From an uncultured Marvinbryantia sp. (GTDB lineage: Bacteria; Bacillota; Clostridia; Lachnospirales; Lachnospiraceae), in assembly GCA_934373455.1 (NCBI GenBank), contig CAKRON010000002.1:4225-68224 (forward strand): 64,000 nt of DNA. Reading direction: 5' to 3'. Each line of letters starts with the position of its first letter. Within the stretch, counting starts at the first letter, position 1. A model generated the notes under the pieces. The model searched no databases, was not told the DNA's origin, and saw only the letters and a program-made list of their open reading frames with translations. Position numbers and translations under genes: made by a program. Positions 56,936 to 63,857 of this stretch are shown here, piece after piece.

Positions 56936-57157
56936 ATGCATGAATACGAAATCTTTATAGAAGAAATAAACCCGTGTGGAGGAGAAAAGCACAGTAAAAA
57001 AACTTTGATTGAAGCAGAAGCAGCCAGTCCAGAAGCATATGTAAAAGAAAATGGAAGATATCCGGTTTTGGAAACTACACGCAATGAAAGTGGTGATATC
57101 GTAATAGTAACAGGAGATAATAAGGGTTCTTTTGTACGTTATACATTTACAGAATAA
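56936..57157 (+). CDS. Small hypothetical protein, 73 residues
   Basis: Small acidic protein of unknown function. It has a strong promoter and an ideal AGGAGG, so it is probably expressed. MHEYEIFIEEINPCGGEKHS is followed by a helix-like Glu/Ala stretch and a beta-like C-terminus (GDIVIVTGDNKGSFVRYTFTE). No signal peptide or membrane segment. The fold may be a small alpha/beta domain. The reading frame stays open for 51 more codons after its TAA. Confidence 0.65.
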   Translation: MHEYEIFIEEINPCGGEKHSKKTLIEAEAASPEAYVKENGRYPVLETTRNESGDIVIVTGDNKGSFVRYTFTE

Positions 57158-57313
57158 TGGAATTTGATTAAACATATTCCAGATATTCCGACAGCATGGA
57201 TAAACAATGAAAAAATGAGAGAGCAGAATTATAAAGTGGCACTTGGTAAACCAAACCAGAGTAGAAGATTGATGATGATACGGAAAAAGTTTGGAAAAAC
57301 AAGAAGTTTTTAA
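57158..57313 (+). other. In-frame 51-codon extension after the orphan gene stop
   Basis: Directly after the TAA of the 73-residue gene, the same frame continues WNLIKHIPDIPTAWINNEKM and on to a TAA at 57311-57313, overlapping the terminator. It could be a decayed C-terminus of a once 124-residue protein, or chance. Confidence 0.3.
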
Positions 57314-57342
57314 GGTTACACCTTAAAAACTTCTTGTTTTTT
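57295..57342 (+). terminator. Strong long-stem terminator after the orphan gene
   Basis: AAAAACAAGAAGTTTTTAAGG is perfectly complementary to the sequence at 57321-57341, with a 5-base loop and a T-rich end. Confidence 0.88.
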
Positions 57343-57407
57343 GCTAATAATTTGGTTATCCTAATAGAATAGTAATAAAATTAATTAATTGTGAAGGAGA
57401 AAATTTG

Positions 57408-58607
57408 ATGATTTATAGACCTGATTACATGGAAAAAATAAAAGTCTTTAAAGATAAACCGCTTGTAAAGATATTGACAGGTGTACGACGTTGTGGCAAA
57501 TCGACGATCCTTCAGATGTTAAAGGAAGAACTTGTAAGAAGTGGTGTTCCTGAAGAAAATATTATAGAAAAGCGATATACAGATATGGATATACCGGAAA
57601 ACATATCTGCTAAACAAATGTATGATGAACTCATAGAAACCATAGGAAAAAAAGAACATTGTTATTTGTTGCTGGATGAGATTCAGGAGGTTCCGGGTTG
57701 GGAAAGAGCGATTAATACTTTGTTGGAAGATGGGAAGGCAGATATTTATATCACAGGATCAAACTCAAAATTAATGTCCAGCGAAATATCAACCTATCTA
57801 ACAGGACGTTATATACAGATTCCTGTTTTTACTCTTTCCTTTAAAGAATACATGGAGTTTAAAAAGAACAGTAAAGTGTCAGATAAAGAACTGTTAGAGG
57901 AATATATTCGTTTTGGTGGGTTTCCCATTATTGCTCTTGGTGATTATGAGACACAGCAGGCATATCAGATTGTAAATGGAATATACTATACAGTTGTATC
58001 ACGAGATATAGTAAAACGCCATCGAATCAACAAGCAGGATCTGTTCGACCGGGTGGTGAAATATATTATTGAAAATGTGGGAAAAACATTTTCTGCAAAT
58101 TCAATTTCAAATTTTTTAAAAAGTGAGCATCGAAAAGTATCTGTTGAAAGCATTTATAATTATTTACGATGGTTGGAGCAGGCTTTTATTATTTATCCAT
58201 GTGTCCGTTATGATTTACAGGGAAAAAACATTCTGAAAACACAGGAAAGGTATTATCTTGCAGATGTCTCGTTAAAGTACTCGCTGCTCGGATATAACAG
58301 AAAAATGCTGGATGGAACAATGGAAAATATTGTCTTTCTCGAATTAAGACGTAGAGGATATGATGTATTTGTAGGAAAGAATGAGACGAAAGAAATTGAT
58401 TTTGTAGCGACTCGACAAGATGAAAAGATATATGTTCAGGTATGTGTACAGATTCCGCAGAACTCAGAACGAGAAGTAGAAAACCTGATGGTAATAAGAG
58501 ACCATTATCCCAAATATGTAGTGACATTAAATGAGATGGACACAGGTATTGAGAATGGAATCAAGATTGTTCATCTGGCTGATTTCCTGCTGGCGGAGCA
58601 GTGGTAA
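57408..58607 (+). CDS. ATP-binding protein with DUF4143 (AAA-14 type)
   Basis: 399-residue P-loop ATPase of the family with an AAA_14 N-terminal and DUF4143 C-terminal domain. Walker A ILTGVRRCGKSTILQML (~23-39), Walker B HCYLLLDEIQEVPGWERAIN (~85), then ITGSNSKLMSSEISTYLTGRYIQIPVFTLSFKEYM. The C-terminal part shows YYLADVSLKYSLLGYNRKMLDGTMENIVFLELRRRGYDVFVGKNETKEIDFVATR, a PD-(D/E)XK-like pattern. Role unknown; the family is common near mobile DNA. Its last 20 codons are duplicated at 60382-60440, beyond the inserted element. Confidence 0.88.
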   Translation: MIYRPDYMEKIKVFKDKPLVKILTGVRRCGKSTILQMLKEELVRSGVPEENIIEKRYTDMDIPENISAKQMYDELIETIGKKEHCYLLLDEIQEVPGWERAINTLLEDGKADIYITGSNSKLMSSEISTYLTGRYIQIPVFTLSFKEYMEFKKNSKVSDKELLEEYIRFGGFPIIALGDYETQQAYQIVNGIYYTVVSRDIVKRHRINKQDLFDRVVKYIIENVGKTFSANSISNFLKSEHRKVSVESIYNYLRWLEQAFIIYPCVRYDLQGKNILKTQERYYLADVSLKYSLLGYNRKMLDGTMENIVFLELRRRGYDVFVGKNETKEIDFVATRQDEKIYVQVCVQIPQNSEREVENLMVIRDHYPKYVVTLNEMDTGIENGIKIVHLADFLLAEQW

Positions 58608-58644
58608 ATTTTGTTTGACTTTTTGAAAAACAGGAAATATAATT
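58544..58644 (+). repeat. 101-bp direct repeat, left copy
   Basis: This 101-bp block covers the 3' end of the DUF4143 gene and 37 bases after its stop. It is repeated at 60382-60482 with one difference (C at 58562, A in the copy, silent Ile codon). The two copies flank the IS1634-type composite. Confidence 0.95.
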
Positions 58645-58737
58645 CTGTCTTTGACAGTTGTTAGAAGAAAAAATCGCTGTATTCCTTGTATTTACTGGGT
58701 TACAGCGATTTTTGCCATTGTTTTGAAGTATAGTAAT

Positions 58738-59397
58738 TTATTCCTTTCCTTTACTTTTCTTCTGAATAGTCTTCATTTTACTCTTGGTTATGAACTGGTA
58801 GTCTGTTCTAAAACCACAGGTTTCGTGAAGATCATCTGTAATCTTTTCGCGTTTATACAGCGGTATGAATCCCTGTTCCTGTATTTCAGCAAAATTCATT
58901 GCCTTTAGAGTGTCCAATAATTCTTCGCAGGTATATTGTAAATTCATTTTTTTCTCAAGATAACGATAGATTGTTAGAGCGAGAAAACAGATTAGAAAAT
59001 GAGCTTTAATCCTGTTTTCATCCTGTAAATAAACTGGTTTTGCAGAAAAATCTGTTTTCATAATACGAAAGCATTCTTCAATCTGCCATCTGCTTTCACT
59101 TACTTTTAAAATATCACTGACATCGTCATCTAAAAGATCTGTACAGACTGCATACAGACCATCATACTGTGCTTCTTCCTCAATCTTATCTTCATTCAGA
59201 TATTGCTTTATATCTGCCGCCTCCCCATCCTTGGTAACAGCTATCTTACCTATGAACCGTGCCGGATCATTTGGATACAGAACTTGCCCTAAACGTGATA
59301 TTAGTGAAATTGAATCAGACTGTCTTAATGAGTAAGCGCATCTTTTTAATAATAAAAAAGAATAGGAAATGTAACAGATTAATGATGCAGTCCTCAA
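58738..59397 (-). pseudogene. IS1634/IS4-type transposase, 3' fragment
   Basis: 219 codons remain. From about residue 43 (NDPARFIGKIAVTKDGEAADIKQYL) the sequence is a typical IS1634-group transposase, including the late catalytic region SESRWQIEECFRIMKTDF and the end CGFRTDYQFITKSKMKTIQKK. The first ~40 codons do not look family-like, and the N-terminal half with the first catalytic Asp residues is missing. A transcription stop hairpin lies just outside (58668-58714). Confidence 0.85.
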
Positions 59398-59441
59398 TTA
59401 AAGCCGTAGTCTCTTTTTTATAGCAAAATTTACATTGTCTA

Positions 59442-59450
59442 TGCTATAAT
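59442..59450 (+). promoter_or_regulatory. Toxin RNA promoter (extended -10)
   Basis: TGCTATAAT at 59442-59450, with a start expected at 59456-59457. The same ATGCTATAAT string occurs in the antisense promoter. The -35 is weak. Confidence 0.65.
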
Positions 59451-59498
59451 AACAAAGTTACCGCCCCTAGACTGGTGCAGAAAGGGGGGTGTCTGCAG

Positions 59499-59585
59499 GT
59501 GGATTTCTTGATTTCATTTTTAGTAGCCGTTACGGCTGGTGTAGCTTGCCACTACATCATCAAATGGTTAGACGGCGATCAATAG
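59499..59585 (+). CDS. Fst-like small membrane toxin, 28 residues
   Basis: GTG start with AAAGGGGGG 9 bases upstream. The peptide begins VDFLISFLVAVTAGVACHYI, a single hydrophobic helix, and ends KWLDGDQ, a short charged tail. A membrane helix with a C-terminal W-L-D and acidic tail is the mark of Fst/Ldr-type toxins, which damage the membrane when made in excess. The RNA context (antisense gene, direct repeats, shared terminator) supports the assignment. No biochemical proof; it could also be a benign phage-like or IS passenger peptide. Confidence 0.7.
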   Translation: MDFLISFLVAVTAGVACHYIIKWLDGDQ

Positions 59586-59703
59586 TCGGTAACTAGCCTA
59601 TGGATCCAAACCTTTCCATCACCAAAATTAGGAATAGAAAAACCCGGTGTTGCAGCACCGGGTTTTTCGCTTTTCGTCCACAACTGGACCTTGATTTCAT
59701 TTT
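59507..59703. repeat. 14-bp direct repeats shared by toxin and antisense RNAs (DRa/DRb-like)
   Basis: CTTGATTTCATTTT occurs at 59507-59520, within the first codons of the toxin, and again at 59690-59703, at the 5' end of the antisense RNA gene. The antisense RNA, read from minus, therefore carries a perfect 14-nt complement to the toxin's translation start region. Confidence 0.85.
59638..59668. terminator. Bidirectional terminator shared by toxin and antisense RNAs
   Basis: AAAAACCCGGTG (59638-59649) pairs perfectly with CACCGGGTTTTT (59656-59667), with a 6-base loop and T tracts on both strands. Confidence 0.93.
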
Positions 59704-59707
59704 GCCT
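59638..59707 (-). ncRNA. Antitoxin RNA (RNA II-like), ~70 nt
   Basis: Predicted transcript from ~59707 to the shared terminator at 59638. It carries, in order, the complement of the direct repeat (AAAATGAAATCAAG), a small hairpin GTCCA/TGGAC (59677-59690) and the terminator hairpin. It can pair with the toxin RNA both at the terminator and at the translation start, the mode shown for RNA II of the pAD1 par locus. Confidence 0.65.
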
Positions 59708-59713
59708 ATTGGC

Positions 59714-59742
59714 ATTATAGCATATGTTTTTTTTTCTTGCAA
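59714..59742 (-). promoter_or_regulatory. Antitoxin RNA promoter
   Basis: Minus strand: TTGCAA (59742-59737), 17-bp spacer, extended -10 TGC-TATAAT ending at 59714. It is stronger than the toxin promoter by consensus, as expected for an unstable antitoxin RNA. Confidence 0.75.
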
Positions 59743-59760
59743 TATACAGATTTCCGGGAG

Positions 59761-60379
59761 TTTGACACATTGAAATGCAAAAAAGTACCGCAAAGCCTTG
59801 AAATAGCTTTATTTTTTGTCAAATTTCTATTTTTATTATATGGTAATATTTAGTGATATACGAAATAATGGTGACAGAAAGGAGCGGATTCTTTATTATG
59901 ATTGCACAAACTACTACTTTGAAATCGAACAGGAAGATGGCAGATTGAAGACTGTTTCAGAACTATGAAAACAGACTTTGAAGCCAGACCCGTTTACTTA
60001 AACCGTGAAGACCGGATTAAAGCCCATTTCCTTACCTGCTTTCTTGCTCTGTTACATTTCCGGTTATTAAACCGCTCCTTGAAAGGGACTTATACCACAG
60101 AAGAATTACTTCGTACTTTAAAGGATATAAAATTTACGGATATAGAAGAACAGGGCTTCATGCCGGTATATGAGCGTCAGGAAATCACTGACGATCTCCA
60201 TGAAACCTGCGGATTCAGAACGGACTATCAATTCATAACAAAACGGAAAATGAAAGGAATTCAGAAAAAAAGTAAGCGGAGATGAAACATTACTATATTT
60301 AGTGTATGCAGATAAAAGTGTCACACCCCTTGTATTTACAGGAATTGTGGCACTTTTTTAACTAATCAACTGTCAAAGA
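59761..60379 (+). mobile_element. Internally deleted IS1634-type copy (right copy)
   Basis: The left end TTTGACACATTGA...AAAAAAGTACC (59761-59790) mirrors the right end GGCACTTTTTTAACT...CAACTGTCAAA (60349-60377) as an imperfect ~30-bp terminal inverted repeat. Only ~400 bases of transposase sequence remain, so this is a short non-autonomous derivative. Confidence 0.75.
59886..60285 (+). pseudogene. IS1634-type transposase remnant with internal deletion
   Basis: Piece 1 (to ~59940) reads ILYYDCTNYYFEIEQEDG, a mid-N-terminal stretch of IS1634-group transposases. At GATGGCAG (59936-59943) it is joined, out of frame, to the C-terminal part RWQIEDCFRTMKTDFEARPVYLNREDRIKAHFL, which runs to the normal end GIQKKSKRR. 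The middle of the gene, and its beginning, are missing. Confidence 0.85.
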
Positions 60380-60381
60380 TG

Positions 60382-60482
60382 AGGTATTGAGAATGGAATA
60401 AAGATTGTTCATCTGGCTGATTTCCTGCTGGCGGAGCAGTGGTAAATTTTGTTTGACTTTTTGAAAAACAGGAAATATAATT
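60382..60482 (+). repeat. 101-bp direct repeat, right copy
   Basis: Second copy of 58544-58644, 100 of 101 bases identical. It encodes the last 20 codons of the DUF4143 gene without their upstream part. It directly borders the composite element's right end (2 bases between). Confidence 0.95.
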
Positions 60483-60585
60483 ACAACAAACGAGTAGCAA
60501 GTAAGCGTAAATCCAGTTTACCGGCTGCTCGTTTTTCATTTATTAAAATATAATATTGCCATAAAAAGAGAGGAGTTGAAACAAA

Positions 60586-61980
60586 ATGGCAGAAAGTAAC
60601 AAGATGAAGGAGATGCCGGTGAATAAGCTGATGATCCAAATGGGAATCCCGATGATCTTATCCATGGCATTACAGGCGGTCTATAACATTGTGGACAGTG
60701 CATTTGTAGGAAATATGAGAGTGGGCAGTGAAGCGGCATTAAATGCGCTGACACTGGTATTTCCGGTGCAGATGCTTATGGTTGCGATGGGAGTCGGAAC
60801 CGGTGTGGGAACGAATGCCCTTCTTGCAAGGACACTTGGACAGGGAAACAGTAAAAAAGCTGCGAAGGTTGCAGGAAACAGTCTGTTTTTGGGCGTGATT
60901 ATTTATGTGGTTTGTCTGTTGTTTGGAATTTTTGGAGTAAAAGCATATATTTCATCTCAGACAGTTGATGCAGAAGTACTCGAAATGGGAGTCAGTTATC
61001 TGAGAATATGTTGCGTGATTTCGTTTGGTATTATTTTCTTTTCGTTGTTTGAAAAGCTATTACAGGCAACCGGACGTTCTCTTTATTCTACAATCGGACA
61101 GGTAACAGGTGCGGTTGTAAATATCATTCTCGATCCGATCATGATCTATGGTATCGGACCGTGCCCGGAAATGGGAGTGAAAGGTGCAGCCTACGCAACA
61201 GTAATTGGTCAGGTAGCATCCGCAGTATTATTACTTATCTTTCATATGAAACTGAATAAGGAATTCGAGCATGGAATGAAATACATGAAGCCAGATACAG
61301 GCATTATAAAAGAAATCTATGCAATCGGACTCCCGGCGATCATTGCTCAGGCGCTGATGTCTGTTATGGTTTATGTGATGAATCTGATTCTGAAGTTTAA
61401 TCCGTCAGCACAGACAGCCTATGGATTGTTCTATAAAGTTCAGCAGTTTGTCCTCTTCCTTGCTTTTGGTCTGCGAGATGCAATTACTCCGATTATCGCA
61501 TTCGCTTATGGAATGAAAAGTAAAAAGAGAATTCAGGATGGAATCAGATATGGTCTGACCTATATCATTGCATTAATGATTTTGGGAATTGCAATTACAG
61601 AGATTTTCCCGGGCGCATTTGCCACTCTGTTTAATGCAGGACAGTCAAGAGAATATTTTATCAGTGCGATGAGAGTAATCTCAATCAGCTTCCTGTTTGC
61701 CGGAATCAATGTGGCTTATCAGGGCATTTATCAGGCAATGAATGCCGGTGTGGAATCCTTGGTTATTTCGCTTTTGAGACAGCTTATTATCATCCTGCCA
61801 CTGGCTGGAATTTTTTCGCTGTTTGTCAGAAATGGTCAGCTGGGAGTTACATTGATCTGGTGGGCTTTTCCGATTACGGAAGTCATTTCATGTTTTGTAG
61901 GATATGTCTTTTTAAAGAAAATCAGGATTGAGATTAAGAAACAATACAATTCGTCTCCGGTTGGGGAATATTTGAATTAA
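60586..61980 (+). CDS. MATE family efflux transporter
   Basis: 464-residue exporter with about twelve membrane segments. [35 protein letters not shown] at the start and [26 protein letters not shown] at the second half are MATE signatures. GAGGAG precedes the ATG. No regulator is next to it, unlike the MATE gene at 39-40 kb. Substrate unknown. Confidence 0.93.
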   Translation: MAESNKMKEMPVNKLMIQMGIPMILSMALQAVYNIVDSAFVGNMRVGSEAALNALTLVFPVQMLMVAMGVGTGVGTNALLARTLGQGNSKKAAKVAGNSLFLGVIIYVVCLLFGIFGVKAYISSQTVDAEVLEMGVSYLRICCVISFGIIFFSLFEKLLQATGRSLYSTIGQVTGAVVNIILDPIMIYGIGPCPEMGVKGAAYATVIGQVASAVLLLIFHMKLNKEFEHGMKYMKPDTGIIKEIYAIGLPAIIAQALMSVMVYVMNLILKFNPSAQTAYGLFYKVQQFVLFLAFGLRDAITPIIAFAYGMKSKKRIQDGIRYGLTYIIALMILGIAITEIFPGAFATLFNAGQSREYFISAMRVISISFLFAGINVAYQGIYQAMNAGVESLVISLLRQLIIILPLAGIFSLFVRNGQLGVTLIWWAFPITEVISCFVGYVFLKKIRIEIKKQYNSSPVGEYLN

Positions 61981-62027
61981 CATGCTCCTTCGCTTAAACG
62001 TTAAAATTTAAATTATGATGGCAAAAT

Positions 62028-62080
62028 AAATGCAATCCTGTGTCTGTGAGAAAGAACAAACAGATCCTGGGGTTGCATTT
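62028..62080. terminator. Possible terminator after the second MATE gene
   Basis: AAATGCAA and TTGCATTT close a long imperfect stem. The T tract is poor on plus (GTTATAG) and better on minus (TTTATTTT), so the call is weak. Confidence 0.4.
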
Positions 62081-62103
62081 GTTATAGCAAAAAAGAAAAG
62101 ACC

Positions 62104-62133
62104 TTGCAATTCCAGAGAAAAAACTCATATAAT
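62104..62133 (+). promoter_or_regulatory. Promoter of the broken lipoprotein gene
   Basis: TTGCAA (62104-62109), 18-bp spacer, consensus TATAAT (62128-62133). It still looks strong although the gene it serves is broken. Confidence 0.65.
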
Positions 62134-62169
62134 ATGAATTTAGAAAAAGAAAAGAACGGAGAGACGAGA

Positions 62170-62282
62170 ATGAAAAAATACAGCAAAATTTTACGTATAA
62201 TAATTTATATTGTTTAACTGGCTGTGGATGGGAATAAGGGGGCGGTGTTTGTGACTTTTTTACTGTCCCCAGTGGCATTCTA
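62170..62282 (+). pseudogene. Truncated, frameshifted lipoprotein gene
   Basis: After GGAG a start codon opens MKKYSKILRIIIYIV and then stops. In the +1-shifted frame the text continues LTGCGWE, a good lipobox with its Cys, and stops again. This fits the signal peptide of a lipoprotein gene with a one-base shift and loss of the rest. The 61981-62470 gap holds no intact gene. Confidence 0.55.
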
Positions 62283-62311
62283 AAAGAACTGATTTATGTT
62301 TAAAGGAAGAC

Positions 62312-62346
62312 GATGAGGTCGTGGATAGCGATCTCATTATTTTTTA
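62312..62346 (+). terminator. Terminator upstream of hipBA
   Basis: ATGAGGTCG pairs with CGATCTCAT (one G-T pair), followed by TATTTTTTATC. Isolates the hipBA module from upstream transcription. Confidence 0.65.
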
Positions 62347-62437
62347 TCTTAAATTAAAAAAGTTGTATTAAGAGCGTATAAATGATAAAATAATCATATA
62401 TAATATATTATCTAATTTGAGTGAAAACTGACTGTTT

Positions 62438-62455
62438 TAGATAAAATATTATCCA
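62438..62455 (+). promoter_or_regulatory. Likely HipB operator
   Basis: TAGATAA-AATA-TTATCCA, a near-perfect inverted repeat ending 15 bases before the hipB ATG; another TTATCTA half-site lies at 62407-62413. The shape resembles the E. coli HipB site (TATCC-N8-GGATA). It overlaps the expected -10 region, which fits autorepression. Confidence 0.6.
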
Positions 62456-62470
62456 AATAAGGAGGGCAAT

Positions 62471-62749
62471 ATGGAGAATTTTATATGGGAAACAGCAGAG
62501 GAACTTGATCAGAAACTTGCACAGAGAGTGCGGAATATCAGGAAGCGTCGTTCTATCTCCCAGGAGAAGCTGGCTTCTATGAGTGGGGTGAGCTATGGTT
62601 CGATTAAAAGATTTGAGACTTCAGGGCAGATTTCGCTGATATCCCTCACGAAGATCGCTATGGCATTAGATATAGCGGATGATATCAGAAATCTTTTTAC
62701 GACGGTACCTTACAGGGATATTCAGGAGGTCATAAATGAGACAAAATAA
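62471..62749 (+). CDS. hipB: HipB-like XRE-family antitoxin/regulator
   Basis: 92-residue helix-turn-helix protein, likely the DNA-binding antitoxin of the HipA kinase encoded next. HTH: LAQRVRNIRKRRSISQEKLASMSGVSYGSIKRFETSGQISLISLTKIAMALDI (~14-68). It overlaps hipA by 14 bases, so the pair is translationally coupled. AAGGAGGGC precedes the ATG. Expected to repress its own promoter. Confidence 0.88.
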   Translation: MENFIWETAEELDQKLAQRVRNIRKRRSISQEKLASMSGVSYGSIKRFETSGQISLISLTKIAMALDIADDIRNLFTTVPYRDIQEVINETK

Positions 62750-63857
62750 TGCATTGCAGGTATACTATGATGAAAGACATGTAGGAACACTGGCAATGAC
62801 AGCTGACTATAAAGTAGCATTTCAATATTGTGAAGAATGGCTGGAAAATGGTTTCCCTATCAGTCCATTTTCATTGCCTTTAAAAAAACAAGTATTTGTT
62901 CCAACCAAAGATTATTTTGATGGACTTTTTGGTGTTTTTGCAGATAGTCTTCCGGATAACTGGGGACGATTATTATTAAATCGATTACTTCGAGAACATA
63001 AACAGAACCTGGATGAGCTGACAGTTCTGGATCGATTGGCGATAGTTGGAAAGTCTGGAATGGGAGCATTGACATATTATCCGGAAAAAAGTTTTTCAGA
63101 GCAGCAAAAGCCTGTGAATCTGGATGAACTGGCAGAAGAGTGTGCGAAGATATTGAATACAGAATACTCAGATAAACTGGATGAATTGTATCGCCTTGGT
63201 GGCACCAGTGGAGGTGCCAGACCCAAAATTATGACGACAATTGATCGAAAAGACTGGATTATAAAATTTCCTGCGCATGTAGATGGAAAAGATGCAGGAA
63301 AGATGGAGTACGATTATTCCTGCTGCGCAAGACAATGTGGCATTACAATGAGTGAAACAAAACTTTTTCCATCAGATATATGTAAGGGGTATTTTGGAAT
63401 CAGTCGATTCGATAGAGAGGCTGATGGAAAAAAACTTCATATGCTGACGGCAGCAGCACTTCTGGAACTGGATTTTGAACAGCCAAGTTTGGATTATCAT
63501 AGTTTGATGAAACTCACAAAGATTTTGACCAGAGATAATAAAGAAGATGTGGAGAATATGTTCCGCCGCATGTGTTTTAATGTGTTTGCACATAACCGGG
63601 ATGATCATTCAAAGAACTTCACATATTTATATGACGAAATAAATGATCAATGGAGATTGAGCCCGGCATATGACCTTACTTACAGTAATACGTATTACGG
63701 GGAACATACAACCACAGTTGATGGAAACGGACGAAATCCAGGCAGGAAGGAACTTCTGGCAGTAGGTATTGCAGCGGGAATGCGAAAGAGCAATTGTGAA
63801 AGAATTATAGACACCATACAGGTATGCGTTTCACAGATGCTCGGGGAATATTTGTAA
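62736..63857 (+). CDS. hipA: HipA-family serine/threonine kinase toxin
   Basis: 373-residue kinase toxin; known HipA phosphorylates glutamyl-tRNA synthetase and stops growth. Features in order: N-terminal FPISPFSLPLKKQ and FGVFADSLPDNWGRLLLNRLL; the Gly-rich loop LGGTSGGARPKIM; ATP-lysine region WIIKFPA; catalytic loop MCFNVFAHNRDDHSKNFTYLYD with Asp and Asn; metal-binding WRLSPAYDLTYS. All key residues are present and the length is close to the short HipA forms, so it is probably active. Confidence 0.92.
   Translation: MRQNNALQVYYDERHVGTLAMTADYKVAFQYCEEWLENGFPISPFSLPLKKQVFVPTKDYFDGLFGVFADSLPDNWGRLLLNRLLREHKQNLDELTVLDRLAIVGKSGMGALTYYPEKSFSEQQKPVNLDELAEECAKILNTEYSDKLDELYRLGGTSGGARPKIMTTIDRKDWIIKFPAHVDGKDAGKMEYDYSCCARQCGITMSETKLFPSDICKGYFGISRFDREADGKKLHMLTAAALLELDFEQPSLDYHSLMKLTKILTRDNKEDVENMFRRMCFNVFAHNRDDHSKNFTYLYDEINDQWRLSPAYDLTYSNTYYGEHTTTVDGNGRNPGRKELLAVGIAAGMRKSNCERIIDTIQVCVSQMLGEYL

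Larger units (their letters stand above)
59456..59670 (+). ncRNA. Toxin-encoding RNA (RNA I-like) of a par/Fst-type locus
   Basis: Predicted ~214-nt transcript from the TGCTATAAT promoter to the shared terminator. Structures visible: its 5' end AGTTACCG (59456-59463) is complementary to CGGTAACT (59587-59594) just after the stop codon; CCCCT (59464-59468) can pair with AGGGG (59483-59487) in the ribosome site; TGCAG/CTGCA form an alternative stem around it. Extents are inferred from promoter and terminator positions. Confidence 0.65.
58648..60379. mobile_element. Composite IS1634-type element carrying a type I toxin-antitoxin locus
   Basis: Both outer ends carry the same 13-bp inverted repeat: TCTTTGACAGTTG at 58648-58660 and its complement at 60367-60379. 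Inside are the 3' part of one transposase gene on minus (58738-59397), a ~360-bp unique segment with the toxin-antitoxin locus, and a second, internally deleted copy on plus (59761-60379). Direct repeats of 101 bp border the whole unit. IS1634 and IS1549 are known for very long target duplications, which fits. Neither transposase is intact. Confidence 0.8.

Noticed and set aside
59461-59582. Longer alternative frame through the toxin region in another phase
   Set aside because: It has no good start relative to the ribosome site, and its product lacks the membrane-helix pattern.
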